DNA of 64,000 nucleotides from CAZOHG01 sp964579725 (GTDB taxonomy: Bacteria; Zhuqueibacterota; JdFR-76; BMS3Abin05). The notes beneath the pieces are model-generated. The model saw only the letters and a program-made list of their open reading frames with translations, ran no database searches and was not told the origin of the DNA. Shown in pieces: positions 24,476 through 33,632 of the stretch; positions within the stretch are counted from its first letter, which is position 1, and every line of letters begins with the position of its first letter. Location: positions 1 through 64,000 of the forward strand of contig CAZOHG010000013.1 of the NCBI GenBank assembly GCA_964579725.1, written 5' to 3'. A program made the translations under genes and the position numbers.

Positions 24476-25900
24476 CTATTGAATGCGAACAAATTCAATG
24501 CGGCGATTCTTGGCACGTCCCTCCCGCGTTCTGTTGGAAGCGATAGGATGATCTGGGCCGTAGCCGACAGTACGGATTCGACCGGGATCAATGCCGCGAC
24601 TCACCAGATATTGCTTAACCGATTCGGCACGGCGTTTGGAGAGTCTTAAATTGTAGCTGCGTTTGCCGACGTTGTCCGTGTAGCCGCGCACTTCAATTTT
24701 AATATCCGGGTAATCCCGCAATGTGCGGTAGACTTTGTCCAGAATGATTTTGGCATTTTCGGTTAATTCGGCACTTCCGGTTTTGAAAGTAACTCCTTCG
24801 AGAATAATAGGCGCCTTTTTCTTCAAAACAACTTCCGGCTTTTTGTCCGGGCAGCCGTCGTCATCTTTGTAGCCGTTTACAGTTTCGGCTTTGTTGGGAC
24901 ACTTGTCCTTGACGTCGGGGATCCCGTCGCCGTCGTTGTCCAGATCGGGGCACCCGTCTTTGTCCTGGTAGCCGTCAAAATCTTCGGCTTTATTGGGACA
25001 CTTGTCCTTGACGTCGGGGATCCCGTCACCGTCGTTGTCCAGATCAGGACACCCGTCTTTGTCCTGATAGCCGTCCAAATCTTCGGCTTTGTTGGGACAT
25101 TTGTCTTTGACGTCGGGGATCCCGTCGCCGTCGTTGTCCAAATCGGGGCACCCGTCTTCATCTTGAAAATGGTCAAAATCCTCCGCTGCTTTGGGACATT
25201 TGTCCAATTTGTCCTCAATCCCGTCTCCGTCGGTGTCTTTCCAGCCGCCGAAATAGAAATTCAATCCCACACGCGCTTCGATATTACCCGTGTTTACGTC
25301 GTTGTAGCCGGACATATCCAGGGTTTGGTCGAACAATTGTTGGTACCGCAGGCTTAAATCCAATCCAACGGCGTCGGAAAAAAACACCTCCGCACCAATT
25401 CCCACATCGGCCAGGGCGTTCATTTGCCAACCGCTCACCCGATCGCCGGAAGGCGGCCAGGGGAAAAGATTATTTTCCTGTGCCACGTTGCGCAAGTCCC
25501 AAAACAAAGCGCCACCTCCTGCGGTCAAATACGGATTAAAACGGGAGTCCGGCCGAAGATTAAGGCGCAAATTGGCCATGAGCGGATACAAAAATGTGCG
25601 AAACGGCGTGCCAGGCCGCAGCGTCACGTAGCTCATAATGCCGCTTTTCGCTGCGTCTCTCGGACGCGACCACCCGGCTGCCCCGCTCAGTTCCAGTCCC
25701 ACCGTTTTACCAAAACTGTGCGTGAGGGCCAGACCGAACCACGGACTGATTAGGGCATCGTCGTGGTCGCCACCCACCAATTTGGTGGCGCTGCCAAACA
25801 GTCCGATGGCCGACTTCCCTGCGGATTGCTGTGCCAGCAGTGAAGGCGCCAACCAGCCCACAATCAGCCCAAGGGCCAAAAAATACTTGATTTGTCTCAT
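24476..25900 (-). CDS. OmpA-family outer-membrane protein with thrombospondin type 3 repeats
   Basis: The 474-residue protein has a signal peptide ending near LLAQQ, an eight-strand-like barrel (about residues 30-225), four calcium-binding TSP3 repeats (DTDGDGIEDKLDKCP, then DNDGDGIPDVKDKCP three times) and a C-terminal OmpA domain (about 365-474) with the peptidoglycan-binding pattern GYTDNVGKRSYNLRLSKRRA. It links the outer membrane to the cell wall through a stiff calcium-dependent spacer. AAGGAGG is seven bases before the ATG at 25900. It has its own terminator. Confidence 0.93.
   Translation of the reverse strand: MRQIKYFLALGLIVGWLAPSLLAQQSAGKSAIGLFGSATKLVGGDHDDALISPWFGLALTHSFGKTVGLELSGAAGWSRPRDAAKSGIMSYVTLRPGTPFRTFLYPLMANLRLNLRPDSRFNPYLTAGGGALFWDLRNVAQENNLFPWPPSGDRVSGWQMNALADVGIGAEVFFSDAVGLDLSLRYQQLFDQTLDMSGYNDVNTGNIEARVGLNFYFGGWKDTDGDGIEDKLDKCPKAAEDFDHFQDEDGCPDLDNDGDGIPDVKDKCPNKAEDLDGYQDKDGCPDLDNDGDGIPDVKDKCPNKAEDFDGYQDKDGCPDLDNDGDGIPDVKDKCPNKAETVNGYKDDDGCPDKKPEVVLKKKAPIILEGVTFKTGSAELTENAKIILDKVYRTLRDYPDIKIEVRGYTDNVGKRSYNLRLSKRRAESVKQYLVSRGIDPGRIRTVGYGPDHPIASNRTREGRAKNRRIEFVRIQ
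24880..25190. repeat. 99-bp tandem repeat within the OmpA-TSP3 gene
   Basis: The DNA word GACGTCGGGG recurs at 24911, 25010 and 25109, exactly 99 bases apart, and the sequence between differs at few sites. Each unit codes 33 residues of the TSP3 region. A fourth unit near 25170-25230 is more diverged. The copies are therefore recent or kept alike by recombination. Confidence 0.85.
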
Positions 25901-25990
25901 CTTTCTTCCTCCTTGTTTCGGTTTATTTTTCCAACAGGTTTTTGACAACCTAATTGGTGCGTCGCATAGAGTGTTCAAAAAACATGAAAA

Positions 25991-26188
25991 TCACTGCTTA
26001 TTGAGACCCGATTCTTTCTTCTTACGCAAATCGAGCATTTCCTCCGAAAGGACTTCCATTTTTTGTCCCCCGTTCTTCTTTGACCAGTGGAACGTCTCAC
26101 CGCAATGGGAACACACAACATATTTTCCCAGCACTTTGCTCGGGTCCAGTTCCACCTTTTTTCCGCAATAGGGACATTGAATTTTCAT
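25991..26188 (-). CDS. Small zinc-ribbon protein
   Basis: The 65-residue protein has CPYCGKKVELDPSKVLGKY followed by CSHCG, a four-cysteine zinc ribbon like the MJ0042 type, and then a charged helical tail. The function is unknown; such proteins bind nucleic acid or partner proteins. The start at 26188 is the ATG directly before the ribbon. The ribosome binding site is weak, and a longer frame to 26263 has no support. Confidence 0.65.
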   Translation of the reverse strand: MKIQCPYCGKKVELDPSKVLGKYVVCSHCGETFHWSKKNGGQKMEVLSEEMLDLRKKKESGLNKQ

Positions 26189-26372
26189 GGGAAATCCATT
26201 CGATTTTTCACTTAAGAAGAATTCAAAATGAATGCCAAAGTAAAGGGCATTTCTGTAACACATAAAATTACAAGAAGATAGCCCAAAAGAGGGGCCAGTA
26301 TTCCAATTGGACCGAAGAAAGGCTGCGCGTTTTGGCGCAAACTTTGGGTGATTTACCCCTTTTGGAGTGAGG

Positions 26373-26413
26373 AAAAAATAGCGCCTGCCGGAAAAAGGCC
26401 CATTCCGGCAGGC
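26373..26413 (-). terminator. Terminator of the LEA-2 lipoprotein gene
   Basis: An 11-bp stem GCCTGCCGGAA (26383-26393) / TTCCGGCAGGC (26403-26413) is followed by six T on the minus strand. It begins seven bases past the stop. Confidence 0.85.
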
Positions 26414-26419
26414 TTATTT

Positions 26420-27307
26420 TTAGCGGGAAATAGCCAGTTGACCGCTTTTTTGAAAGGGCCACTCCACATTTTTGAGGACGGGGAGGGAACTGGACAGCTT
26501 TAATTTTCCGCTGAAATCGTAGGGAAGCTTTTTCCCGTTCATAATGGCGTTGTAAAAACTCATGCCGATGTCGGCAAAGTGGAGCGTGATCGGCAAAATA
26601 ATGTCATTTTCCCCCTTGGCAGAAATGGTTTTTTGTGGTTCCGATTGTCCCGAAAGCCAATTCCGGCCTGCTACCTTGAAGGCATAAGCCAGATGGTTTA
26701 GATTAAGGGTGAACCCATTGGGGTTGGTTAATTTTACCACCAATTCCAGATCAGCTTTCGTGAAACTGAGATTTTTTAGCCGCAAGGTTTTAATCCCGAT
26801 TTTGGGGATTTTGGCCAGCGGAAGGGTGCCGCTTTTGCTGGCTGGAATTTTAACCAATCCCAAAACGGGCAATTGGAAGGAGAAATCTCCTTTGACCTGG
26901 TAGCGGGTGGTGTCTTTGTCTTTTAAACTTTGGTAGGTTTTGTACACGTCCGCAAAACTCAAAGACACCGGAATATTGATTTTGTTGGTGCCGTTGGCAG
27001 GAATGTCCAGCACCTCGGATTTGTTTCCGGAAAGCAGGGAATGACCGTTCAAAATAAAATCGTAATGGAATCCCTTCAAATGAATGCCCACCGCGTTGGG
27101 ATTTTTGACCGCTACATCAAAATTCAAATCCGCTTGGGTAAAACTGAGCTTTTGCAAACGAGCCCCCACTACCTGGACGTCGGGTTTCTGTACGGCTACC
27201 TGGGTGGCTATTTGTTGAAGGGCAGCGCAACCCACCCCCAAACTTGTCGCCAGAAGAAGAAACAAAATAAATTTTGTCTTTCGGTGGTGCAATGTGTTTG
27301 TGGTCAT
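26420..27307 (-). CDS. LEA type 2 family lipoprotein (two WHy domains)
   Basis: The 295-residue protein has a lipoprotein signal with lipobox LGVGC (about Cys27) and two WHy/LEA-2 domains, at about residues 45-155 and 165-285. Each shows the LSFTQADLNFDVAVKNPNAV or LSFTKADLELVVKLTNPNGF pattern with the NPN hallmark. LEA-2 proteins are linked to desiccation and osmotic stress. GAGGAGG is six bases before the ATG at 27307. The same frame stays open upstream for almost 100 codons and includes a possible transmembrane segment (see findings). Confidence 0.85.
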   Translation of the reverse strand: MTTNTLHHRKTKFILFLLLATSLGVGCAALQQIATQVAVQKPDVQVVGARLQKLSFTQADLNFDVAVKNPNAVGIHLKGFHYDFILNGHSLLSGNKSEVLDIPANGTNKINIPVSLSFADVYKTYQSLKDKDTTRYQVKGDFSFQLPVLGLVKIPASKSGTLPLAKIPKIGIKTLRLKNLSFTKADLELVVKLTNPNGFTLNLNHLAYAFKVAGRNWLSGQSEPQKTISAKGENDIILPITLHFADIGMSFYNAIMNGKKLPYDFSGKLKLSSSLPVLKNVEWPFQKSGQLAISR

Positions 27308-27479
27308 GATTATCCTCCTCGATTTTTGTGGTGTGTGGTTTTTTTCCAGGTCTTTACTCAGGACGTTAATTTTCCAGACCCTTTCCAGACGCTTGAGTTC
27401 CAATTTAGACAATTTCCCCCGCAAAATCCAGCCAAAAGCGAACGACAACACGGAAACCAGAGCAAGACAGAACGCAAGT

Positions 27480-28162
27480 TTACCGAGTAGATACAGCATG
27501 GGCAGGATTCTCCAATAATCTAAATTCCACGCGCCGATTCTGCGCGCGTCCTTTGGGTGTGATGTTGGAAGCACACGGAAATTGGCTTCCGAAACTCTTT
27601 GCAATTAGACGTTTTTCGGAAACCCCCTTTTTTTGAGAAACTGGCAGACAAATGCGGCCCATTTCCGTGCAAGGACGGTGTTTCGGGCCGCCGAACCGCT
27701 GGAATCCGAATAGCCGGCCACCAGCAGGAAAACAGTCGAGTGCATTTTCAGGGAGTCAGCCAATGCGTTCAGAATTTTTGCGTCCTTTTGAATCGGGTAC
27801 CATTGGTCAACCGGAAAGTGAAGGGTTGCGTGCCTGAGCCATCTCCGAAAGACTTTCAGGGAATCGCGGGCTTGTGCAAAGGGGCGAACCGACAGGTGGT
27901 CCGTCACTTTTTGAACGCCGCGAAGGGAGGCAACTGTTTGAATGGCGCGCATTTTCTGGGCTCGGCTGGAGAGCGTACCGTTTAGGCAGACCGTTTGTCC
28001 CCGCACCAAAACCGAAATGGGTGGTAAACCGCTTTTTTGCAATGCCCGAACAGCCTGTCGATTCAGGTCTATTTCGATTCGGCCAGAGGTGTGAATCAGG
28101 CACACCGTCAGCACTGCCAACAGAATCCCGGCAAAAGTGAGTCGGGTAGCTTGAATGTTCAT
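27480..28162 (-). pseudogene. BON-OmpA family protein gene broken by a frameshift
   Basis: The first frame (28162 to 27605) codes a signal anchor, a BON domain (about residues 40-95) and most of an OmpA domain, then stops after RGFPKNV. The next frame continues without a break in homology with LIAKSFGSQFPCASNITPKG and RAQNRRVEFRLL, the standard end of an OmpA domain, to a stop at 27480. The frame change falls in the run AAAAAAAGGGGG (minus strand, 27634-27623). A sequencing or assembly error, slippage or true inactivation are all possible. OmpA domains bind peptidoglycan; BON domains bind membranes. Confidence 0.75.
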
Positions 28163-28261
28163 GGGCTAATCCAACTTTAGTAAAATTTCCAAAATCCGGT
28201 GCGGAGCCTTTCGCTTTGTCCCACTCAAAAGGGCCAGGCCAAGTGAGGGGAGCTGGAAAAA

Positions 28262-29632
28262 TCAGCGTTGCGTGTGGTGCCACGCAACCAACAGAAGGCG
28301 GCGTGCAATTTCTTCAAAGTAATCCCCCATGTAGGGACCGTAAAAAGACATCAGCCGCGATTCGTACGCATTGTAGTGGTAGTATTTTCCGGGCACCACG
28401 TATCCCAGGTAGCTTCCGTTAAAACTGGTGGGAACCAATTGAAGGCCCTTTTCAAAAGCCAACGCTTTGAGAACCAGTCCGATTTCGCCGCTCAGCTCAG
28501 CCGGAATGCCGATAAAGATTTCTTTCCCCAACAAAACGGCGTTAAAAAAGGTGTCTCTTTCTTTTAAAATTTTGGCGGCTAAGAAAGGCGCCAGCCGCAA
28601 ATTGTCAGAAATCCGAATGGTGTACGAAGGCAAGGCTACCGGCACACCCACGGGCAGCAGGGGGACATTGGCGTGAAAAGACGTGGTTTTGAGGTGAAAA
28701 AGAACGCTGTCCGCAAGAGCTTCACCGATCATTTTGGCGCGGTCAAAGTCCTTGCCTTTGCCCGCCGGGCGGTGGCTGCCCACGCCGCCCGCAAAAAAGA
28801 CACAGTGTCCGGGGAGGGCCCGTTCCAATTTTCGCTCCAAATACCCGGGGTAATCGGCGGAAATGAGGAAATTGCTGGCGGGGAGTACTGTGGCGTGAGC
28901 GCCGAAAGAAACGAGGACAATTTGCTTGCCGGAATCAGTGCGAAAGGCCGTAAACACGGCCTGGTCGTCTGTCCAGCCCTTTTTGCCGATTAGCCGGTTT
29001 CGAATGAGGCCGGGAGCGTGAAAATTCCCCCAGCCAACCTCGGCTCTTTCAAAATGAGCGGTGGCTTGCTCAATAGCGGCCACAAATTGGCGAATTAAAA
29101 AGTGCAGAATTTTGGGGTCGTTTTTTCCTGCGAATTGTTCTTCTAACCAGGTGGTTCCCCAGGCGCCGACGGCCGAGTGCGAATGGGTGGCGCCAAAGAG
29201 AATCTGGCGGCGGTCAATGCCCAATTTGGGGTGAATCTCCGCCAGTACGCTGTCCGCTAATTGGCGGGGTACAATAAGAATGTCCCCCGCCACCAAAATG
29301 GCTTCCTGCCCGCCGGATTTCAGGGCAATGGCACGGACGAAGAGGGAGTCGTGCACGCCCACCGAGGGCTTTCCCTTGCGGTCTCCGTAACCGGCCAGCG
29401 GCGTGCCTACGGGTGGCGTAATGGAAGCTTTTCCGAATCCCACAAAAAGCGGAGCCGGTTTTGTGTGAGGAAGAGCCGCGTCAACCGCCCTTAAGTTGGT
29501 CATGGTTTTGGCGTAGTACCCGGTTTGAAAATAGGGGGTGTAGTCCACCGGACGAATGACCACAAAGGCAAGAACGACGCCCAAAATCAGAAGGGCGACC
29601 ACCCCCCAGATAATTTTGCGAAAGATTTTCAT
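28262..29632 (-). CDS. Neutral/alkaline ceramidase-like hydrolase, membrane-anchored
   Basis: The 456-residue protein has an N-terminal membrane helix (IIWGVVALLILGVVLAFVVI) and a neutral-ceramidase N-terminal-type domain: GFGKASITPPVGTPLAGYGD, ILVAGDIL, the zinc-site motif ATHSHSAVGAWG, and FFAGGVGSHRPAG. Family members cut amide bonds in ceramides, but many environmental homologues sit in sugar-degradation loci and their substrates are not known. The ATG at 29632 is used; a GTG at 29683 is possible. It follows the Gfo/Idh gene by 111 bases. Confidence 0.82.
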   Translation of the reverse strand: MKIFRKIIWGVVALLILGVVLAFVVIRPVDYTPYFQTGYYAKTMTNLRAVDAALPHTKPAPLFVGFGKASITPPVGTPLAGYGDRKGKPSVGVHDSLFVRAIALKSGGQEAILVAGDILIVPRQLADSVLAEIHPKLGIDRRQILFGATHSHSAVGAWGTTWLEEQFAGKNDPKILHFLIRQFVAAIEQATAHFERAEVGWGNFHAPGLIRNRLIGKKGWTDDQAVFTAFRTDSGKQIVLVSFGAHATVLPASNFLISADYPGYLERKLERALPGHCVFFAGGVGSHRPAGKGKDFDRAKMIGEALADSVLFHLKTTSFHANVPLLPVGVPVALPSYTIRISDNLRLAPFLAAKILKERDTFFNAVLLGKEIFIGIPAELSGEIGLVLKALAFEKGLQLVPTSFNGSYLGYVVPGKYYHYNAYESRLMSFYGPYMGDYFEEIARRLLLVAWHHTQR

Positions 29633-29743
29633 GGCTTCGTTTTCCTCGATTTTTTTTACCGACGGGAACCGGCGATGGGTCACTGCTATTTTTGACTTGT
29701 TTTTTGTAGAACCGCACAGAATCGCGGCCCAAAACAGAAAAAA

Positions 29744-30745
29744 CTAAACCAAACGTTCCACCTCCACAGGTTTTTTCTGCTTGGCCGATTGAATCAGAGC
29801 TTCCAAAACAAGCAGATTTTGGAGTCCCATTTCGCCGGTAACTTCGGGTTCTTTTCCTTCTAAAATACAGTGTGCGAATTCACAGATTTCATTTTTGTAC
29901 GCCTGGTCGTCAGGTTCGGTAAACGTGGTTTTGAGAGATTCGTCACGGCCGCCGTGGAGGCGGGTAAGCGTGACACTCTTAAAATCCAAAAAGGCGTTGT
30001 ACTCCGTGCCAAAGATATTCAGGTAAAAAGCGTGTCGGGCCACGTAGTGGCTGGAAAATGTGCCCAAAATATTCCCCTGGAATTTGAACAGCGAGACGCT
30101 GCTGTCTAAGGCGTCGCCGGGCATGAGCGTGTGCTGCTGGAAGGAAAAGCCTTCTACAATGGGTCCCAAAAGGTACTGAAGGGTGTCGATTCCGTGGATG
30201 CCCAATTGCATGAGCGGTACGACCGGGCAGGTGGTTTTATGGGTTTTCCAGGCGGGAACGGCAGCATCGAGACCGGAAGGGGAGGAAAAGTTCCCTTCAA
30301 TGCCCACACCCTGTCCCAATTGGCCGGATTCAAGCAACCGGCGCGCGTGTCGAAAAGCCGCGTATTTGCGAACGTGGTGTCCCACTTCTAAAACAACACC
30401 GGCTTCTCGTGCGGCTTTTACAATGGCGCGGCCGTCTTCCACCGTGTTGGCAATCGGTTTTTCGAGGAAAATGTGTTTCCCGCTGGCGGCAGCTTTTTCC
30501 GCCTGCCTTCTGTGCAAATGGTTGGGGGACACAATCGCTACGGCGTCCAATTCGGGGCTGGTCAGAACCGCCTCGTCGGATTGAGACGGTGTACAACCAA
30601 GTTCCTCCACGGCCTCTTGCAGGGCCTCCGTGTTCGGGTCGAAACAGCGGACGATCTCAAAAGCGTCGCACGCCCTTACGGCGCGCCGAATGGTGTGCCC
30701 GTGGCCCCCCACGCCTACCAAACCGATTTTTATTTTGTCTGACAT
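29744..30745 (-). CDS. Gfo/Idh/MocA family oxidoreductase
   Basis: The 333-residue protein has an N-terminal Rossmann fold (IGLVGVGGHGHTIRRAV), the hallmark EKP motif (HIFLEKPIANTVEDG) and a C-terminal substrate domain. Such enzymes oxidise or epimerise sugars and sugar acids with NAD(P). AGGAG sits five bases before the ATG. It is 16 bases downstream of the glycosidase-like gene and clearly in the same operon, so it probably handles a sugar released by it. Confidence 0.9.
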   Translation of the reverse strand: MSDKIKIGLVGVGGHGHTIRRAVRACDAFEIVRCFDPNTEALQEAVEELGCTPSQSDEAVLTSPELDAVAIVSPNHLHRRQAEKAAASGKHIFLEKPIANTVEDGRAIVKAAREAGVVLEVGHHVRKYAAFRHARRLLESGQLGQGVGIEGNFSSPSGLDAAVPAWKTHKTTCPVVPLMQLGIHGIDTLQYLLGPIVEGFSFQQHTLMPGDALDSSVSLFKFQGNILGTFSSHYVARHAFYLNIFGTEYNAFLDFKSVTLTRLHGGRDESLKTTFTEPDDQAYKNEICEFAHCILEGKEPEVTGEMGLQNLLVLEALIQSAKQKKPVEVERLV

Positions 30746-30761
30746 CTGGTCTCCTTTTCAG

Positions 30762-33632
30762 TTAGCGTTTTCCGGTAGCCGGATTCCAGGCTTCAATCAC
30801 AAAATAGGGCCGTGCCTTCCACGTGTCCGGAAATTTGGTGCCGTTGTTGTGCACGTCGATTGCCTCCAGGTGGAAAAGTGCGCCGTGAAACGTCAGGGGT
30901 ACGGTAGCACGGTAAAGATTTTTTCCCACTTTTTTCATGGGAAGCGCCTTCCAGGGAGCGTACGAGGGGAGTTCCTTGTAGTAAACTTTGGCGGATTTCA
31001 CGCCGGAAGCGTCCCAAATAGTGGCTTCCACAGTAAAATGACTGGCAGGAATTTTCACACCGCGAAAAGTGTAGCGAATGGTGGGCGGTGTGTCATCTTG
31101 CGTAACGTCCACCACAAAGGGATGCTCGGGTGCGTTTTGCGGCCAGAAACACGTGTGGCCTCTGGCGACGGCCTTTAAGTAGTATTCCACGTGTGACGTA
31201 TTTTGGGTCAGTTTTGCCGGCAGCGTGGCCAGAAATGTAATGTTAGGGTAAAACCGCCTTAATTCTATTTGTTGGTACGTCTTTTCTCCCTGGCGGCGGA
31301 AAAATACCCACACCCTGCCTCTCGGGGCGTGTTTCAGGCCGCCTTTCCAGAATTTCAGGCTGGCTGTAATGCGCAGCACCTCACCCGGTTTAGTCCGAAA
31401 AACGGGAAGGTGGCCAATTTTTAGCGGCCCCTTGTAGTTAGCGTTGGCCTGCGCCAACCAGTAAAGCTCGTCACGCAAAGTTTGAATATCCGATTTCAAA
31501 ATGGGGAGCTGGGCAGCCCAGGTGTAATCATTGGTGCGCATGCGAAGTTCTTCCACAATCGGGTGGTAATGAATGGCCGTGATTTTGGCCAGGTCTTTCC
31601 AGTAGTCGTAGGCGCGTTGTGCGTGTCGGATGGCCGGTTTCAGCGTCCCCCAATCCCCGGTCTGTTTAAAATATTCCAACTGGACGGCGGCGAGGAATTT
31701 TTCGCTGTAGTAAAGAGCCAGGTCTGCCAGAGCCTCGGCGTCCATTCGCGTACATTCGTATTCCTTGTTGTTCAAATCGACCTCGGTGTTGGCTTTTCGA
31801 ATGGTGGTAAAAATATGATTGGCCAACCTTTTCAACCGTCTGGAAACCTCCAGGGGTGAATGGCGTCCCGAAACCTTTCCGCTCAGTTGTTCCGTGACGA
31901 ACTCTCGCACACCGGAATAGGCGGTGGAATCCAGTGCCGTGACCGGCAGGAATCCATCGATGCCCAGATCGACCCGGGTTTCGACCCAGCGGAAAGCACC
32001 GTTTCCCACCTCGTATTCAGGAGCGTCTGCGCGATGGTCCACGCCGAGGCAGTGGGCCTGGTACACCAAAGGGATGACCTTGCTGGAGGTTGCAACCAGG
32101 TCTTCTACGTCTTGTGCCCCCACTTTCCCGAAGCGGCGCTCGAAAGCCTTCATCCACACTCGCGCGTCCTCGTGGGGATTGTAGGACAGGCGGCCCCAGA
32201 GCAAATTCCAGAACCAATTGCGTTGGAAACCCCAATCGAAAAAGTGGTGGTCCACCCGTTCCGTGTTGTGGTAGAAATCTGTCCAAGGGAAATAGGCTTC
32301 CATCGGTTCAATGGTGAAGCCAACGCCGTTGCCGAAATGCAGGGTTTCGACGGTGCGGCGTACAAATTCCGGGTCCCCCCAACGAAAAATACGGTGTGTT
32401 CCGTTGAACCGCACCTGCCAAATGATCTGGTAGTTCTGGGGACGATCCGTGTAATTTTCGTAGGAATAGCTTAAATGCCACGGTCGGCGACCGGTGATGG
32501 CATGGTACGGGGCTCCCATGTGTTCCCCGTTGTATTTAATTTCGACGAAAAAACGGCCGGGGTAGCAACTGGCCAAACTGTCCACTGTTTTGCGTGTGGT
32601 CAGCCAGCTTCGGGTGTACAAATGCATGTCGGTTCGCCCGGCGTCTTTAATGCCCGCCACGTAGGTGTCCCGGAAAAAGCCCCCGCGCTTGCCGGATTCA
32701 CCGATTCGGAATCCGAAAGTCCAGAGCCCGGGCACCGCTTTCAGAAATTTGGCCGTCACTTCCCGAATGTAAAGTTCCAGGTCTTTTCCCCTCAGTTTGG
32801 GGCGCAAAATGTGCGGGTCACCCCGAAAGCGACCCGGCCGGATTTGCCCCGGCCGCGAGTCCAGGCTGTAATTCATGATGCCCACGTGAATGCCGCGTTC
32901 TTCGGCCATGGCAATGATTTTGTTGAGCATCGCGACGTTCCGACGACATTCCTGAGGAGGGGAACCGATTTCCGGAAAGCGGTCCGATTTGACAAAATAG
33001 GTAAAAAGGTTGAAAAAATTGGTGTTGTACACGTCGTAAACCCCGTGAATGTCCAGAAGATTAAACCGATTAAAGGAAAGTTGGTCCAGGTACTTTGTCC
33101 AGAAATCCAAGCTGTAAAACCACGAAGCCTTGTTCCACAACGCCTGCGTGTGTAAAAAGGGATTCACGGCGCGAATTTTGACGAAAGGCGTTTCGGATTT
33201 CGGGTGAACGCGGTGCAGGAGTTTTTCGTTTGGAGCGCCCCAGCTCACCTGTTCCGCCACGTCGTAGGTTCCGTACATGGTTCCGACGGGGTCGGAGCCC
33301 AGCACAAAGATAGTCTTTTTCCGAATCCGAAGCGCAAAGGATTCTCCTTTTGAAAAGTGGAGATTCCAGCGGGAAGCCAGTTTTTTGCCCTCGGACGAAC
33401 GGGTGTCGACCACGCGAATGGTAACCAGATTTTGCGAATGGCCGTTTTGGGTGACGTTGAACCCAGCCGCCTGAAGTTTTTGGGTCAAAACTTCCACGCC
33501 GTGTCGAATTTGCGGGGCGGCTTTTGGGGGGACGAGAAGATTCACCGTCTCACCGGCCAAGGCAATGGAAATAAAGGTGAAGAAAAGAATCCAACTGAAC
33601 AAAATGCGCCGAAAAGAATGTGAATACGTCAT
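30762..33632 (-). CDS. Secreted GH67/GH20-N-like glycosidase-type protein
   Basis: The 956-residue protein has a signal peptide (about 26 residues), an alpha-glucuronidase-type N-terminal domain (about 28-140), as found in front of GH67 and GH20 barrels, and then a TIM-barrel region (YSLDFWTKYLDQLSFNRFNL, MAEERGIHVGIMNYSLDSRP, GFRIGESGKRGG, RWGDPEFVRRT). A helical part and beta-sandwich domains follow to the end, with no T9SS tag. A role in removing uronic acid or other acidic sugars from polysaccharide is likely but unproven. The exact family is unclear; it may be an uncharacterised one. GGGAG precedes the ATG. Confidence 0.75.
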   Translation of the reverse strand: MTYSHSFRRILFSWILFFTFISIALAGETVNLLVPPKAAPQIRHGVEVLTQKLQAAGFNVTQNGHSQNLVTIRVVDTRSSEGKKLASRWNLHFSKGESFALRIRKKTIFVLGSDPVGTMYGTYDVAEQVSWGAPNEKLLHRVHPKSETPFVKIRAVNPFLHTQALWNKASWFYSLDFWTKYLDQLSFNRFNLLDIHGVYDVYNTNFFNLFTYFVKSDRFPEIGSPPQECRRNVAMLNKIIAMAEERGIHVGIMNYSLDSRPGQIRPGRFRGDPHILRPKLRGKDLELYIREVTAKFLKAVPGLWTFGFRIGESGKRGGFFRDTYVAGIKDAGRTDMHLYTRSWLTTRKTVDSLASCYPGRFFVEIKYNGEHMGAPYHAITGRRPWHLSYSYENYTDRPQNYQIIWQVRFNGTHRIFRWGDPEFVRRTVETLHFGNGVGFTIEPMEAYFPWTDFYHNTERVDHHFFDWGFQRNWFWNLLWGRLSYNPHEDARVWMKAFERRFGKVGAQDVEDLVATSSKVIPLVYQAHCLGVDHRADAPEYEVGNGAFRWVETRVDLGIDGFLPVTALDSTAYSGVREFVTEQLSGKVSGRHSPLEVSRRLKRLANHIFTTIRKANTEVDLNNKEYECTRMDAEALADLALYYSEKFLAAVQLEYFKQTGDWGTLKPAIRHAQRAYDYWKDLAKITAIHYHPIVEELRMRTNDYTWAAQLPILKSDIQTLRDELYWLAQANANYKGPLKIGHLPVFRTKPGEVLRITASLKFWKGGLKHAPRGRVWVFFRRQGEKTYQQIELRRFYPNITFLATLPAKLTQNTSHVEYYLKAVARGHTCFWPQNAPEHPFVVDVTQDDTPPTIRYTFRGVKIPASHFTVEATIWDASGVKSAKVYYKELPSYAPWKALPMKKVGKNLYRATVPLTFHGALFHLEAIDVHNNGTKFPDTWKARPYFVIEAWNPATGKR

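Noticed and set aside
24880..25230. Regular repeats that might suggest CRISPR or another array
   Set aside because: The units are contiguous 99-base coding repeats (TSP3) without spacers.
28262..29632. Naming the product a true ceramidase
   Set aside because: The zinc-type THSHS motif is present but the usual catalytic-serine context is not clear, and the neighbourhood is for sugar use.
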